Source: Neocallimastix lanati (nom. inval.)
Lineage: Eukaryota > Neocallimastigomycota > Neocallimastigomycetes > Neocallimastigales > Neocallimastigaceae
Assembly: GCA_016946835.1 (NCBI GenBank)
Contig: JACVTC010000089.1
Coordinates: 454,001 to 514,000, forward strand
Length of the DNA: 60,000 nucleotides
Reading direction: 5' to 3'
Shown here one piece after another: positions 1-18,973 of the stretch (positions are counted from its first letter, which is position 1; each line of letters opens with the position of its first letter). Below the pieces are notes generated by a model. That model saw only the letters and a list, made by a program, of their open reading frames with translations, had not been told where the DNA came from and ran no database searches. Made by a program: the position numbers and the translations under genes.

Positions 1-800
1 AAATAAGTAACAAATAAATGTATTAATAAATAGAAGAAAAAGAAAAATAGATAATTTTAGTGAATAACTTTCTTTTCGTCGAATAAACTTTTAAATTAAA
101 ATTTTCATTATAAAATATATATATATATATATTTTTAAAGAATTTCTATTTATTATATATAGAATATTAAAATCATTTTAAATAATATTATCAATATTAT
201 ATATGTAAAAAATAAACAAATAAATAGATAAACACATAAATCAATAAAAATGATTAATAAATGAATGAATAAATAATTTTTTTTTTTGAGAATATTCACT
301 TTTTTGAAATATTAATTAAAAATTTAGTTCCGAATTAAAATAAATGTATAGCATTTATTTTAATATATAAATAATATATAAATAACAAAATAATATATTA
401 TATAATAAAAAAATATATGTATGGCTTAATCGTATAAATGAATTAGATAATAATAATTGAATATTAAACAAGTTTAATATTTATAGTTTAAAGAAAATTT
501 TTATATTTCTGTTTTTAACTCATAGGTAAATAAATAATATAAATAGTAAAAATCATAAATAAACAATAAATTAAAATTCGTTAAATTAATAATAATAATA
601 ATAATAATAAAAAGTAATATTATATATTTCATTAAAATAATTGTATTTGAGTATTTATTATAGTGTATAATTATAAAAGGTAGTTATATTTTTAAAATAT
701 AAATTATTTAATTTAAAAAAAACAAATTATTTATACTTAAATAATATACGTAAATAAATAAACATAAATTATATAAATTATATGATATTAAAGAATTAAA
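1..800. other. Non-coding 5' flank of IST1
   Basis: Almost pure A/T sequence with short TA and TAA runs and frequent stops in all frames. I see no exon, RNA gene or recognisable transposon here. It presumably contains the IST1 promoter, but no specific element can be named. Confidence 0.6.
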
Positions 801-3635
801 ATGAAGAAGAAGTTAGTTAAATCTAAATTCAACCCAAATAAAACTAAGGTTTCATTAAAATTAGCTATTGCAAGATTGAGGCTTTTACAATCTAAAAAAA
901 GTTCAATTAATAATACAGCAAAAAAAGAAATATCTACACTTTTGGAAAATGGAAAGGAAGCAAGCGCTAGAATAAGAGTATTTAAACAATTTAATATTTG
1001 TGTTATTATATAATTTTATATTCATTAAAAAGATATAATATATTTTTGAAGTTATATAATTATACAATAATTAAAATTTATTGATGTATTTAATTTATAA
1101 ATTAATTTTTATCTATTTATTAATATTAAAATTAATATAGGTTGAACAAATTATCAAAGAAGATTATAATATTGAAGTTTTAGAAGTTTTAGAATTATTT
1201 TGCGAATTATTAGTTTCAAGATATGGGCTTTTGTTGCAGTCGAAGTAAGTAATCGAAAAAATTAAATAAAAATAAAAAATAAAAATATAAAAATAAAAAT
1301 ATAAAAATAAAAATATAAAAATAAAAATATAAAAATAAAAATATAAAAATAAAAATATAAAAATATAAAAATAAAGATATAAAAATAAAGATATAAAAAT
1401 AAAAATATAAAAATAAAAATAAAAATTAAAATAAAAAAATAAAAATAAAAGAAAAAATATACGAAAAGAAATTAAAATCAAAATCAAAATATAAAATTAA
1501 AAGTAGAAATATACCAAAGGAAATAAAAATAAAAATAAAAATGTAAAAATAAAAGTAAAAATAAAAATAAAAGTAAAAATAAAAATAAAAAATAATGTAT
1601 TTAATAATATATATTGTTAAAAATAAATAATTTATTATTTTTATTCTTAAAAGTGATTTAGATAATTCCATTGCAGAAGCTGTAAAATCTATTGCTTATG
1701 CTGCTCCAAGATATGATATTAAGGAGTTAAATGATGTATAAAAAAAAAAAAAATTATATGAAATTTATTATATATATGTGATTTTATTTAATAATTTAAC
1801 TAAATGAAATGTATTGTATATAGATTCATAAAGAATTAGTTTATAAGTTTGGTATGGAAATTAATGACGCTCCATATGATAATTATGGAAATGAAATTCA
1901 TCCAAAAATTTATAACTTTTTTAAAAATGAAACTCCAAGTAAAACATTGGTTAATAAATATTTAACTGAAATTGCTAATATTTACAAAATTAAATGGGAA
2001 TGTCCACCAGAAGAAGAAGAGGAAAAAAATAAAGAAGAAGTGAAGTATCATTATAAATTATTATTATTTTTTAATTATTATTACTAATTTAAATATATAT
2101 AATAATTAAATACTAGTTGTTGGAAGGAGAACTTAATAGTTTTGTTGCTGTTCATCCAATGAATAATAATAATACTCTCAATGTTGATGAATCTATTGAA
2201 AGTGATTTTAATAGTTTACCAAGCTTTAACAATTATAATAATAATAATATGAATAATTATAATAACAATAATAATAATTATAATAATAATAATATGAATA
2301 ATTATAATAACAATAATAATAATTATAATAACAATAATAATAATTATAATAATAATAATATGAATAATTATAATAACAATAATAATTATAATAATAATAA
2401 TAATAATTATAATAATAATAATAATTATAATAATAATAATAACAATAATTATAATAATAATTATAATAACAATATGAATAATATGAATAATTATAGTAAT
2501 AATAATAACAATAATTATAATAATAATTATAATAACAATATGAATAATATGAATAATTATAATAATAATAATAACAATATAAATAACATGAATAATTTCA
2601 ATAATAATAATTATAACAATGACAATATGAACAACATGAATAATTTCAATAATAATAATAATAATAATTATAATGACAATATGAATAATTATGATATGAA
2701 TAACAATAATTATAATAATAATTACAACAATAATGATTACAATAACAATATGAATAAAGGAAATAGTTTTGATAATTATGATAATTATAATAATGGAGGT
2801 AATCAAAATGATTTTAATAATACGAATCAAAATGAAAAAAAAGAATTAAAAAGAAAAGATTCATTACTTGATGAAATTGAACAATATAAAAAAGAATTAA
2901 TGTCTGATCAATATCTTAATGAACAAGTTGGAAATTTGGATAATAATGGCCAAATTAATGATTTTAATAATACAACAAATTCGAATATGAACATGAATTT
3001 GAGTTTGATGAATAATAACAATAACAATATGAATAATAATGGAAGAAATAATATGAACAATATCAATAATAACAATAATTTTAATCCGGATGAAAGCTAT
3101 TTTGGAATTGAAAGTATGTCTAATTTCCAAAAAAGAACACAAAATCAAAAAAATATAAATCAAGGCCCAAGTATTGATTTAATTTCCAAATTAGGTTCCC
3201 CACCACCTTACACTTCTCTTCCAGATGTTACTAATGAAGGAAATAACGGAAATAATGGAAATAACGTAAATATTTAATATATAAATTATTATTATAAAAT
3301 ATAATAGTAAATAAAAATATAGAAATAAATAAATACTTAGATATATTTATTGATTATTAACAAATAAAATTATTATTATTAATAAATATAGCAGATGCTA
3401 GATTTTCCTGATATCCCGACCAATAAAATTGGTGATAATGATGATATAGATTATAGTTCTACTGTCAATTCAGTTAGTTATGAAGAATTAGAAAAAAGTA
3501 AATATTTTGCAAATAGAAAATAAATAATATATATAATTATAAAAATTAAAAAAATAAAAAATCTAATTAAAATAAAAATTATCTTATTTTATATTTAATT
3601 TTTATTTAGGATTTGAAATGTTAAAGAAAAAATAG
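801..3635 (+). CDS. IST1: IST1 homologue, ESCRT-III-associated regulator, with Asn-rich insert
   Basis: Seven exons: 801-977, 1141-1244, 1654-1735, 1824-2039, 2117-3265, 3395-3497, 3610-3635; 618 aa. IST1 proteins bind ESCRT-III subunits and Vps4 at endosomes and the cytokinetic midbody. The N-terminal IST1 core is clear (FNPNKTKVSLKLAIARLRLL, then a GK-E-ARIR helix, EQIIKEDYN, ELFCELLVSRYGL, AYAAPR). The last two exons restore the C-terminal MIT-interacting motif: DNDDIDYSS followed by EELEKRFEMLKKK and stop. Between core and tail, exon 5 codes about 380 residues dominated by Asn with Met, Tyr and Phe, so the protein is well over the roughly 365 residues of human IST1. Exon 7 has only 26 coding nt. 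The intron before exon 6 ends in a tandem acceptor (AGCAG), so one Gln may be optional. Convergent with the DNAJC3 gene. Family assignment is very secure; exon 7 is inferred from frame and motif. Confidence 0.93.
1245..1653 (+). repeat. A-rich simple-repeat intron 2 of IST1
   Basis: This 409-nt intron, bounded by GTAAGT and an AAAAG acceptor, is mostly iterations of ATAAAAATAAAA-like units on the coding strand. The open frames on the opposite strand (poly Phe/Ile/Tyr) are by-products of the repeat. Confidence 0.8.
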
Positions 3636-4440
3636 TTTTTTATATATATTAAAAAATATAAAATTATTACAAAAAATTAAATTCAAATTATTATAAAATA
3701 AAATCATAATATAGTAAACAAAAAGAAATAATGAAAAGGTTCATAATAATAAAATAAAATAAAATAAAAAAAAAAAAAAATAAAATAAAATAAAATAAAA
3801 TAAAATAAAATAAAATAAAATAAAATAAAATAAAATAAAATAAAATAAAATAAAATAATAATAATAATAATAATAATAATATTAAATGAAAAAATGAAAA
3901 AATGAGAAGATAAAATAATAAATAAAAAAAAATAATAAATAAAAAATGAAAAAATGAAAAAATGAGAAGATAAAATAATAAATAAAAAAAATAATAAATA
4001 AAAAAAAAAAAAAAATAATAATAAGTAAATAAATATTATCATTAATAGTAAAATCATTTTAACATATTAAGAAGTACTGTCAATCAATTAATAAATTAAA
4101 TATATTGTTCTAAATATAAATATATATATAAAATAATTTATAATATAAATTTAATATATTTATTATTAAATAAATTGATATGAAAAAAAAAAAAAAAAAC
4201 TAATTTTAATATATTAATAAATATGATATTAAAAAAAATGTTGTAAATATTTTATTTCGTTTATTAATTATTGTATAATTTAATATATAATTTTTATAAT
4301 AATAAATATATGATTAAATAAATAGTCATTATGTAAATTTTCTTTTTATTCATTGTATAATTTAATGAATTAAATTGATTAAATAAATAATTAATATGTA
4401 AATAACTTTTTATTTCTTTAAAAGAAAATAATGGTATAAA
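3636..4440. other. Convergent intergenic spacer with TAAAA microsatellite
   Basis: Lies between the 3' ends of IST1 (+) and the DNAJC3-like gene (-). It holds a TAAAA pentanucleotide array at about 3764-3855, a run of AAT, and two copies of a motif around GAAAAAATGAGAAGATAAAATAATAA (about 3889-3985). No exon seen. Confidence 0.7.
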
Positions 4441-4644
4441 TTATTGGAATTTAAAACGAAATTGGAAGTTTCCATTACCATCACCAAATGGGAAACCATT
4501 TGGGAATTGAAAACCTTGGAAACCTTGAAAACCTTGGAAACCTTGGAATGGATTTCCTTGTTGACCTCCAGTTGGATCATTTGGATCATCTCCATTATCA
4601 TATCTTTCTCTTAATTCTAATAATGATAATTATAAAAATAATAA

Positions 4645-4678
<34 letters not shown>

Positions 4679-4912
4679 TTAATAATAATAAATAATATTT
4701 ATAATTATAAATTATTATTATTATTATTATTATTATTATTTATAGATTAATTATAATATCATATTTTATTTACCTTCATCACTAAGAACTTCATATGCTT
4801 GATTAATTTCACTCATTTTATCTTGAACTTGTTCTTTGGTCATATCACCTTCGTATTTATCTGGATGATACTTCTGAGCTGTTTAATTTACATTAAAATT
4901 TGTATTAATATA

Positions 4913-4968
<56 letters not shown>

Positions 4969-5292
4969 AATTTTTTTAAAAAAAAAAGATAATTGTCAAT
5001 ACAATAATCTTGAATATTGTATTTAAATATTTAACTCTCTTACCTAATTTCCTGTAAGCCTTTTTAATATCTTTTTTATTTGCTGTTCTTGGTACACCTA
5101 ATATTTTATAGTAATCCTTTTGCTTTGCTAATTTCATTAATTTTTGTGCTCTTTGAAGTTTTTCCATTATTTGTGGATTTTGAGGATTAATTTCTCTTGC
5201 CTTATTGAAATCCCGAATTGCTTTTCATTAAAATGATTTAATTAGAATATTTTTAAATAATGATTTAAATAACAAATATTTTCAATATTTAA

Positions 5293-5351
<59 letters not shown>

Positions 5352-6932
5352 GCAATTAAACAAATAAACAAATAAACAAATAAACAAAATAAAAAAAAAA
5401 AAATAAAGTAATTATATAGTAAAATGTAATAAATAAAATTTATGAAAATTAAAAATAATATTATCAATATTCTTTAATATATAAATATAAAGTATATTAA
5501 TATATAATTTATAAAAATGTACCTTGATCATAATCTTCCTTCAACATAAATGCTTCACCACGATTAAGATAATTATTTATATTCTTTTCATCTAATTCTA
5601 TAGCCATATTACACCATTTTGTTGCCAATTCAGGTTTTTTCTCCTTAACATATGCTTGACATAATAAATTTCTTGCAAATTGTCGAAGGTTTAATGCACC
5701 TAATGAATCAGCTTCTTTTAAAAAGCCAGATTCTCCATCAAGTTTTTCAATGACTGAAATCCAGTTTTCATTCTTTTGGTCTTCTACGATTGAATTTTTT
5801 TTTCTTATAATATTCTTCAATTGCTTAAAAATCTTTTTACATGGCTTATTTTCAGGATCTCTGTGCAAACATTCTTTAACATCTTTTAATGAATCGTCAA
5901 CTTCACCAATACTTAAATGTAATTTACTAAGTCTTAATAATACATCGGTATTGTCAGGTTGGATTTTTGTAGCTTTCAATAAATCACCAATTGCTTGTTC
6001 AGTTTCTCCAACTTTCATATAATAATTAGCTCTTTCGATGTGTAATTGTAAATTTCTTGGACATACATTTAATACCATATTTAATTGGTTAATCATATTA
6101 TCATTTAATTTATTTTTCTTCAAAATCTTTAATGCTTCTTTAGCATTTTTAATATTTTCTAACTAGTATAGATAAGTGTTAATTTAATTATAAATCATTT
6201 TCATAATAAATAAAACATATTAATACAATACAATACAATACAATACAATAATAATATAAATATATATATAAATAAATAATAATAATAATAATTATATATA
6301 TATATATATATATAAATTGATAGAAATTATAAAATATTAATAATTTACCATTTCTATATATTCATTATTATTCTTTTTAGTTAAAATATATTTTATATCA
6401 TTTTCGGCTTCATCCAAATTGCAATCTTTTAAATATGCTTTTGCTCTATGAACATATGCCTTTATGTATTGTAAAATATTTTTGGTAATATTATTTTATT
6501 TAATATTATAATTAAACTCTAAAATATTATAATTTATATAATTTAATAATTTTTTTTGTTATTTAATCAACTTACTTGATAGAAATCTGGTTTCAGGTTA
6601 ATAACTTTTGAAAAATCATTAATTGCCTCATTATTTTTATTTAAATTCAGTAAAACAAATGCCCTTTTAATATATATTACATAGTTATTTGAATCAAGTT
6701 CTTTTTTTGATATTTAACAATGTTAATAATATTAATATATATATTTTTATAACTAATTAATTATACTATCTATACCTATAGCTTTGCTGTAATATTTTAA
6801 AGAATCATTATATTTTCCCTGTGAAGATGATAATTTCGCTGCATTTAAAATTTCTGGTAAAGTTTCAGCATTTGCACATAGTGTTACAATTACTAATACT
6901 ATGAGATTTAAAAATAGATATAGCATTTCCAT
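4441..6932 (-). CDS. DNAJC3: DNAJC3/P58IPK-like ER co-chaperone (TPR + J domain)
   Basis: Seven exons on the minus strand: 6776-6932, 6576-6700, 6349-6459, 5523-6162, 5044-5220, 4774-4878, 4441-4616; 496 aa against about 504 in human DNAJC3. The family acts in the ER lumen, delivering unfolded clients to BiP through TPRs and stimulating its ATPase with the J domain. Visible parts: an N-terminal signal peptide (MEMLYLFLNLIVLVIVTLCA, cut near residue 22); tandem TPRs over residues about 25-360 (for example the PRNLQLHIERANYYMKVGE unit); a J domain at about 380-445 starting KDYYKILGV with HPD at 408-410 across the exon 5/6 junction; then a Gly/Phe/Gln tail with repeated QGF and a final FRFKFQ, matching the FRFKF end of animal DNAJC3. 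No KDEL-type signal, as usual for the family. All junctions keep frame. Intron 4 contains an AATA array and intron 5 a run of about 51 A. Confidence 0.95.
4916..4966. repeat. Poly(A) run of about 51 bp in DNAJC3 intron 5
   Basis: Uninterrupted A run on the plus strand, therefore poly(U) in the pre-mRNA, lying roughly mid-way in the 165-nt intron 4879-5043. Confidence 0.9.
5287..5352. repeat. AATA tetranucleotide microsatellite in DNAJC3 intron 4
   Basis: About 16 tandem AATA units inside the intron between the TPR exon and the J-domain exon, followed by diverged AACA units. Confidence 0.9.
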
Positions 6933-7191
6933 AATATAGAATCAATATAATATAATATAAATTTAATTTTATATCTTATTATAATTTACATAAAATTTTA
7001 ATAATTATTATCTTTTTAAAAAATAAAAATGTATTTTAAAAATGATTTATTGTTAGAAGAATTTATATGTTTTATTATTTATAAACTTTTTTAAATTAAT
7101 ATAATTTATATATAAAAATTTAATATACTTCTATATATTTTGAATGTAAAAAAATTTAAAACTATTAATTAAATAATAATTAATTTAAATA

Positions 7192-7446
7192 TAAAATATA
7201 AAATATAAAATATAAAATATAAAATAATATAAAATATAAATTATAAAATATAAAATATAAAATATAAAATATAAAATATAAAATATAAAATATAAAATAT
7301 AAAATATAAAATATAAAATATAAAATATAAAATATAAAATATAAAATATAAAATATAAAATATAAAATATAAAATATAAAATATAAAATATAAAATATAA
7401 AATATAAAATATAAAAATATAAAATATAAAATATAAAATATAAATA
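7192..7446. repeat. 7-bp satellite-like tandem array (ATAAAAT)n
   Basis: About 35 near-perfect copies of a 7-bp unit, with a few single-base slips near both ends. It lies upstream of the DNAJC3-like gene. Confidence 0.92.
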
Positions 7447-8899
7447 TAAATTATAAATTATATTATTTCATAAACAAATGAAATTATGATTATAATTAAA
7501 ATTACTAGATAAATTTTAATATTTCAATTTTCATAATTGTAATTATTATTTTATATAGAATTTTATATCTTTAAATTTCATTAAAGCTTCAATGTATTAC
7601 TATTAATGGTTGTCATTAATTAATAGGCTCATTTTTTTTTAAAAAAAAGTTAAACTTTGATATTATTTAAGAAAAAAAGAGATTGATGGAAATTTAATTA
7701 AAATAGGTATTTATTTTTTATTTTTTATTTTATTCAATTTTTTTTATTTTTTTTTTTTTTTTTTTGTTTTAGGTTATATAAATATATAAATTTCAATAAA
7801 TTATTTATATTATATTAAATAAGAATTAAAATTATGTAATAAAGTTTTTAAAGTTTAATTTACGATAAAAACAATATTTATTAAAAAAAAGGAAAAAAAT
7901 AATTACTAATTAATAATTAGTAATGTTTATGAATAGAGTTGTAACTCTATTTTATAGAAATTTTTAATAAAACAAATTAAATATTTGTACAATAAAATTT
8001 AACATTCTTTACATAGCATAAATAAATAATCACAATTAAACAACATAAACAAATATATATAAATCAAGATTTATTCGAATTTACTAGAAATGTCCTAATA
8101 TAGTATAAAGAAAACTAATCTCATTAAATAAAATATGCCTAATCAATTATTATTTAAAACTACGTTATGACGAAATACAGTTGAACTATTTTCATAATAA
8201 ATATATTTAGAAACAGATTCTTATATTTTTATTTGTTTAGGGATTTAATACAAAAACGTTTTAAATTCTTTAATTTTAAATTTCTATATTCAATAATTTT
8301 TTATATATAATTTATAGATGAATATGTGTTATATTTTGAATATCATCACTAATAATTGGTTCTAATATATAAAATTTTTTAAGATTTAGTTATTTTTGTT
8401 TATTTCAAAATTTTAGAATGATAATTATATAATAAGTATGAATGATATTTTTGTTATGTTTATCCAATACATATCAAAGTATTTACAAATAATTTATAGC
8501 AATTTTTTTAAAACTTTTTTTAAATTGTATATAACATTAGTGGCCAGATTTAATTGAATATTATAATTTATATTGCCTAGTTAGTATTGATATTCTATTT
8601 TATTACAAGCTAATTATTTCTATGCTATTTTTAATTAGTATTTTCAATAAAATTGGAATAATTAGGTTCATAAATTAAAATAGGTTAATTAAATATAACA
8701 ATACTATTAAAAATTAGCACATGAAAGTCCTACATTTAATCATTTGATATTAGTAAATTATTAAAATGATCAAAACACGTGATACAACTTATAAAATATA
8801 AATTATAAACATAAACATAATAAACATTATAAACATTATGTAATATACACGTGTAAATTACAAAAATATTACTTATTTGCATATTTCTGTCTCGATTTA

Positions 8900-10255
8900 A
8901 ATATAATTAAAAATATAGATCAGTTTAATTTTTTATAATTACATGATGGTTTATAATTATGTCAACTTCATAATATATGTTATGAAAAGAAATTACTAGC
9001 ACTTAATTATACTAAATTAAATTCTTTTATACCATTACATTGTGGCTTGTATATTAATTATATTACAATATGTTTCAATACATTTGAAGGCTCGAGTGTT
9101 TGCTTTGGTAGACCGCACACTAACCAACCTTAAACTTCTGTATAAAATCATAGTACTCTCAATTTCGTTATTTTTCATATATTTCACATATTTTAACATT
9201 CCCCCATAAACCTAGTTTTTCAATAATGAATAAATTGGTTTACTGATGAATATGTGTATATAAAATTATCCTATAATAATAACTTGACATTATTAAACTA
9301 TTAGTTATTTCTACAACTAAGTATTTAATATTACTACACTATTAATATTGGATGTATCTAAGAATCTCTTATAATATATGGTTTATATATACTAATTATA
9401 TGATGGAAACCTTTCTCTTGATGGGTGATATTATATCATCTAATTTGTGTGAATACCTCTTATATATATTGGGTTTTATATTACTTTTATTCATAATCCG
9501 CTTTGAAGGTTAGTGCTAACTTTTTTATATATATTTCGTTTTGTAGTTTTAGCGATAACTATTAAAATAAATTGTTAATTATATATCGGTGTACTATAAG
9601 TAATAGTTTTGGGGTACTAAAATAGATTACATTTATAATTAATTATATTGTTCTTGTCATTTAAAATAATGCAAGTTGTTTAATAATCTATAAAGATTCA
9701 GTATATTAGTCATTTTTTTTGTAGGCTAATTTGCTAAATTTCTCTATGGGTGATTTTTATTCATTTTCAAAATAAATATGATATTTTTAAAATAATTATC
9801 ATAGAGAATCAGTTAAGTAGCTTTCCTTTAATATTTTATGTTCTTTATTTTGTGTTGACTATTCCTACCTATAATCCAAATTTTTACAAAGATTTTATAT
9901 ACTTAAAATTTTTTCATCCATAAAATATTAATGATAAAGTTTAATAATTATAGCATTTTAAATACTTTGTAATCAATAAGTATTGTTTGTAGATGAAAAA
10001 AACATCATCTATTATCATGAATTTGTATATAACTTATGGTTTTATTTATTATTTTATTATACCTTTTATCACAAAGGCAAAGGTATATATTATGACTATA
10101 TATGATTAGTTATGATCTAAACCATTATTGTACTAATTATACTAAATTGATTTTATACTATTACATTGTGATACATTAATTATTTTACAGTATGTTACTT
10201 TTTAAGCCTATTTTTCATATATAATATATAATACATTTCATATATTCTAACATGA
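8900..10255 (-). mobile_element. Decayed Ty1/copia-like LTR retroelement remnant (tentative)
   Basis: Read on the minus strand, two blocks begin alike. One starts near 10252 with TGTTAGAATATATGAAAT, the other near 9201 with TGTTAAAATATGTGAAAT. Both continue through a shared AAAAATA stretch, then ACAATGTAATRGTATAAAA and a TTTAGTATAATTA segment. The second block is immediately preceded by GGGGGAA, which looks like a polypurine tract before a 3' LTR, and a degenerate KPIYSLLKN-like reading lies just upstream where copia elements end in a KPL motif. Internal coding is otherwise destroyed and the element is only about 1 kb between repeats, so it is a deleted relic. Outer limits are not defined. 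Confidence 0.45.
9087..9132. other. GC-rich self-complementary segment inside one LTR-like block
   Basis: A 46-bp segment far richer in G/C than its surroundings. It can fold as nested stems: AAGG with CCTT at the ends, AGTGT with ACACT inside, and a GGT/ACC core. It is absent from the matching position of the partner repeat near 10.2 kb. It has no convincing full tRNA fold. Confidence 0.4.
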
Positions 10256-11437
10256 ATAATTATTATGAAATAAATAAAATAAAAAAGTAATATTAATAAT
10301 AAATTGTAATGGTACACTTTGAGATTATAATATTAAGTAATAATAATATAATATCAGATAATTATAAATAATTGATATTAATAATTTTGGTATACTTTTT
10401 TATTATATTGTCATATCAAAAAAAGATTAGTTTATTTATAAAGTAATGGCTTAATAGAATTATATTTTTTATATAAAATGAACAAAAGTATTGTTTGTAA
10501 ATAATTTATCTAGAAATATTCGTGAAATTATATGTATTAACTTTTATATATTAATAATTATTAATATATAATAAATAAAAGGAATAATATATATTATAAA
10601 AAAATAAATATTTTCAAAAATAGGAAATACTACTATATTTTTATTGTTTTTTTAAAATTTTCTAAATTTTTTAAATTATTGGTATTTTAAAATAAATTAC
10701 AATATTACAATAATAATGTATTAAAAAAAGGTTTATATTTATATTTCGTTTTAAATATTAATATCAAAAAAAAAAAAAAAAAAAAAAAAAAGAAAAAAAT
10801 TTACATAATTATAATTAATGTGATTGATATATCCAATAAAAATAAATTATGCTTATTTAAGACAAATTATTATTTTCACAAATTTATAAACCATAATTAA
10901 CATTTTCAGTATACAATTTTTTTAATTAAATTTTTATTTATTTTTTTATTTTTAAAAGTATAATTATTATTTTTATAAAAGAAAAAAATTCACAAATTAT
11001 GGATACATTATTAAAAAGTGAAAACTTTTTTAATTAATATTTATAATAATAAATTAATTCGATATGTGTGTAAAGTTTTCATGATTATTAATAGTTAAAA
11101 ATAATATTATTAATAAGATTATATGTTACAAAATTAATTATTATAAATAATTAAAAACTTTTACAAATATATAAAGATATAAGAATTAAAATTTTATTTA
11201 ATTATTTAATCATTTTTTTATTTCATTTCATAAAAATTTAAATCATATATTAAGATGATATATATATGAATATTATTTATTATAATCAGTAGCTGAATAA
11301 TATAAATAATATTTGAAATTATAATAAAAAATAATTAATATAGAATATTTATATATGTATTAACGATATTTACTGTTTAATAATAAAAATATATTATTAA
11401 TATCATTATTATTATTACTTTCATTTAAATTTTTGAT

Positions 11438-18133
<6,696 letters not shown>

Positions 18134-18530
18134 ATTTAGAAGTATGTATTATTAATAAATATATATATATAAATACATGAATATAATTTTTTAAACAATC
18201 ACAATAATTATCATTGAACTAATATATTATATTTAATATTAATTGAAATTATTCAACAAATATAAGTACATTTGATGATATGAAAGATATTACAACAACT
18301 ACATGGGATAGTATTAAAAAAAAATATTAATAATTATATCATATACAATTAAAAATATAATAAAAATATAATAAATTTAAATGAATAAATAAATGAATAA
18401 GTAAATAAATAAATATAAAATAAAATAAAAATAAAAAATATATATTTAAAATATATTAGTGTAAAAATGCATATTAATATATTAAAAACACAATTAATTT
18501 TTTTTATATATAATAACTTAATATTTTTTA
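18134..18530. other. Convergent spacer
   Basis: 397 bp between the Rho GEF stop (+) and the small coiled-coil gene (-). AT-rich. A further minor 3' exon of the Rho GEF is possible in the first 200 bp (a short open stretch near 18265-18330), but no splice solution is needed. Confidence 0.5.
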
Positions 18531-18874
18531 TTATAATTTTAGTATTTGGTCATAAATTGCATTGTATTGTTCCTGTGTATCTTTTAATAATTGTTTACTT
18601 TTTTCTATAATCCTTTGTGAAGCATCACTTTTTAATATATCATCTATATTTTTTATTAATTAATATATTTTAATTGATATTATCGCTTGAAATGTATTTT
18701 TCTATTATGAATATTAAATAATTAAATTTCATTTAAATTATAATATTAATTGAAACACATACCTAGGTTTTCTTCTATAATAGAAAGATTACTTTCAGCA
18801 TTTTTTATTAATTTCTTTATTTTATCAAAACTAAAATTGTCATTTTTTTTTGATTTTTTCTTGTCTAAATTCAT
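18531..18874 (-). CDS. Small charged coiled-coil protein, 74 aa, unknown family
   Basis: Two exons, 18763-18874 and 18531-18643, joined by a GTATGT...ATAG intron that keeps frame. The protein begins MNLDKKKSKKNDNFSFDKIK and ends YNAIYDQILKL. It is lysine/aspartate-rich and predicted helical along nearly all its length with heptad-like spacing of I/L (IKKLIKNAESNLSIIEENL and RIIEKSKQLLKDTQ), which suggests a coiled-coil subunit of a larger complex. I do not recognise the family. Its ATG lies 99 bp downstream of the stop of the next gene on the same strand, so that short spacer must hold both the promoter and the neighbour's terminator. The consistent open frame and clean splice sites support a real gene; function unknown. 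Confidence 0.55.
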
Positions 18875-18973
18875 AATTATATCGTATCGAATATTATATA
18901 AATTATAAATTTCAATGTTTTATATATTTTATATTTAATATAATATATTATAATAATAATAATAATAATAAAT

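Larger units (their letters stand above)
6933..11437. other. 4.5 kb non-coding region between divergent genes
   Basis: Separates the DNAJC3-like gene (-) from the Rho GEF (+). It contains the 7-bp array, a T-rich stretch near 7740-7765, a segment of visibly higher complexity at about 8000-10260 (annotated separately as a retroelement relic), and poly(A) at about 10764-10792. I see no intact gene; promoters of the flanking genes presumably lie at the two ends. Confidence 0.6.

Noticed and set aside
2216-2830. 204-aa minus-strand poly-Ile open frame
   Set aside because: Antisense of the Asn-rich IST1 exon.
9087-9132. tRNA gene
   Set aside because: A D-arm-like stretch exists on the minus strand but there is no acceptor stem, TPsiC arm or B box in place.
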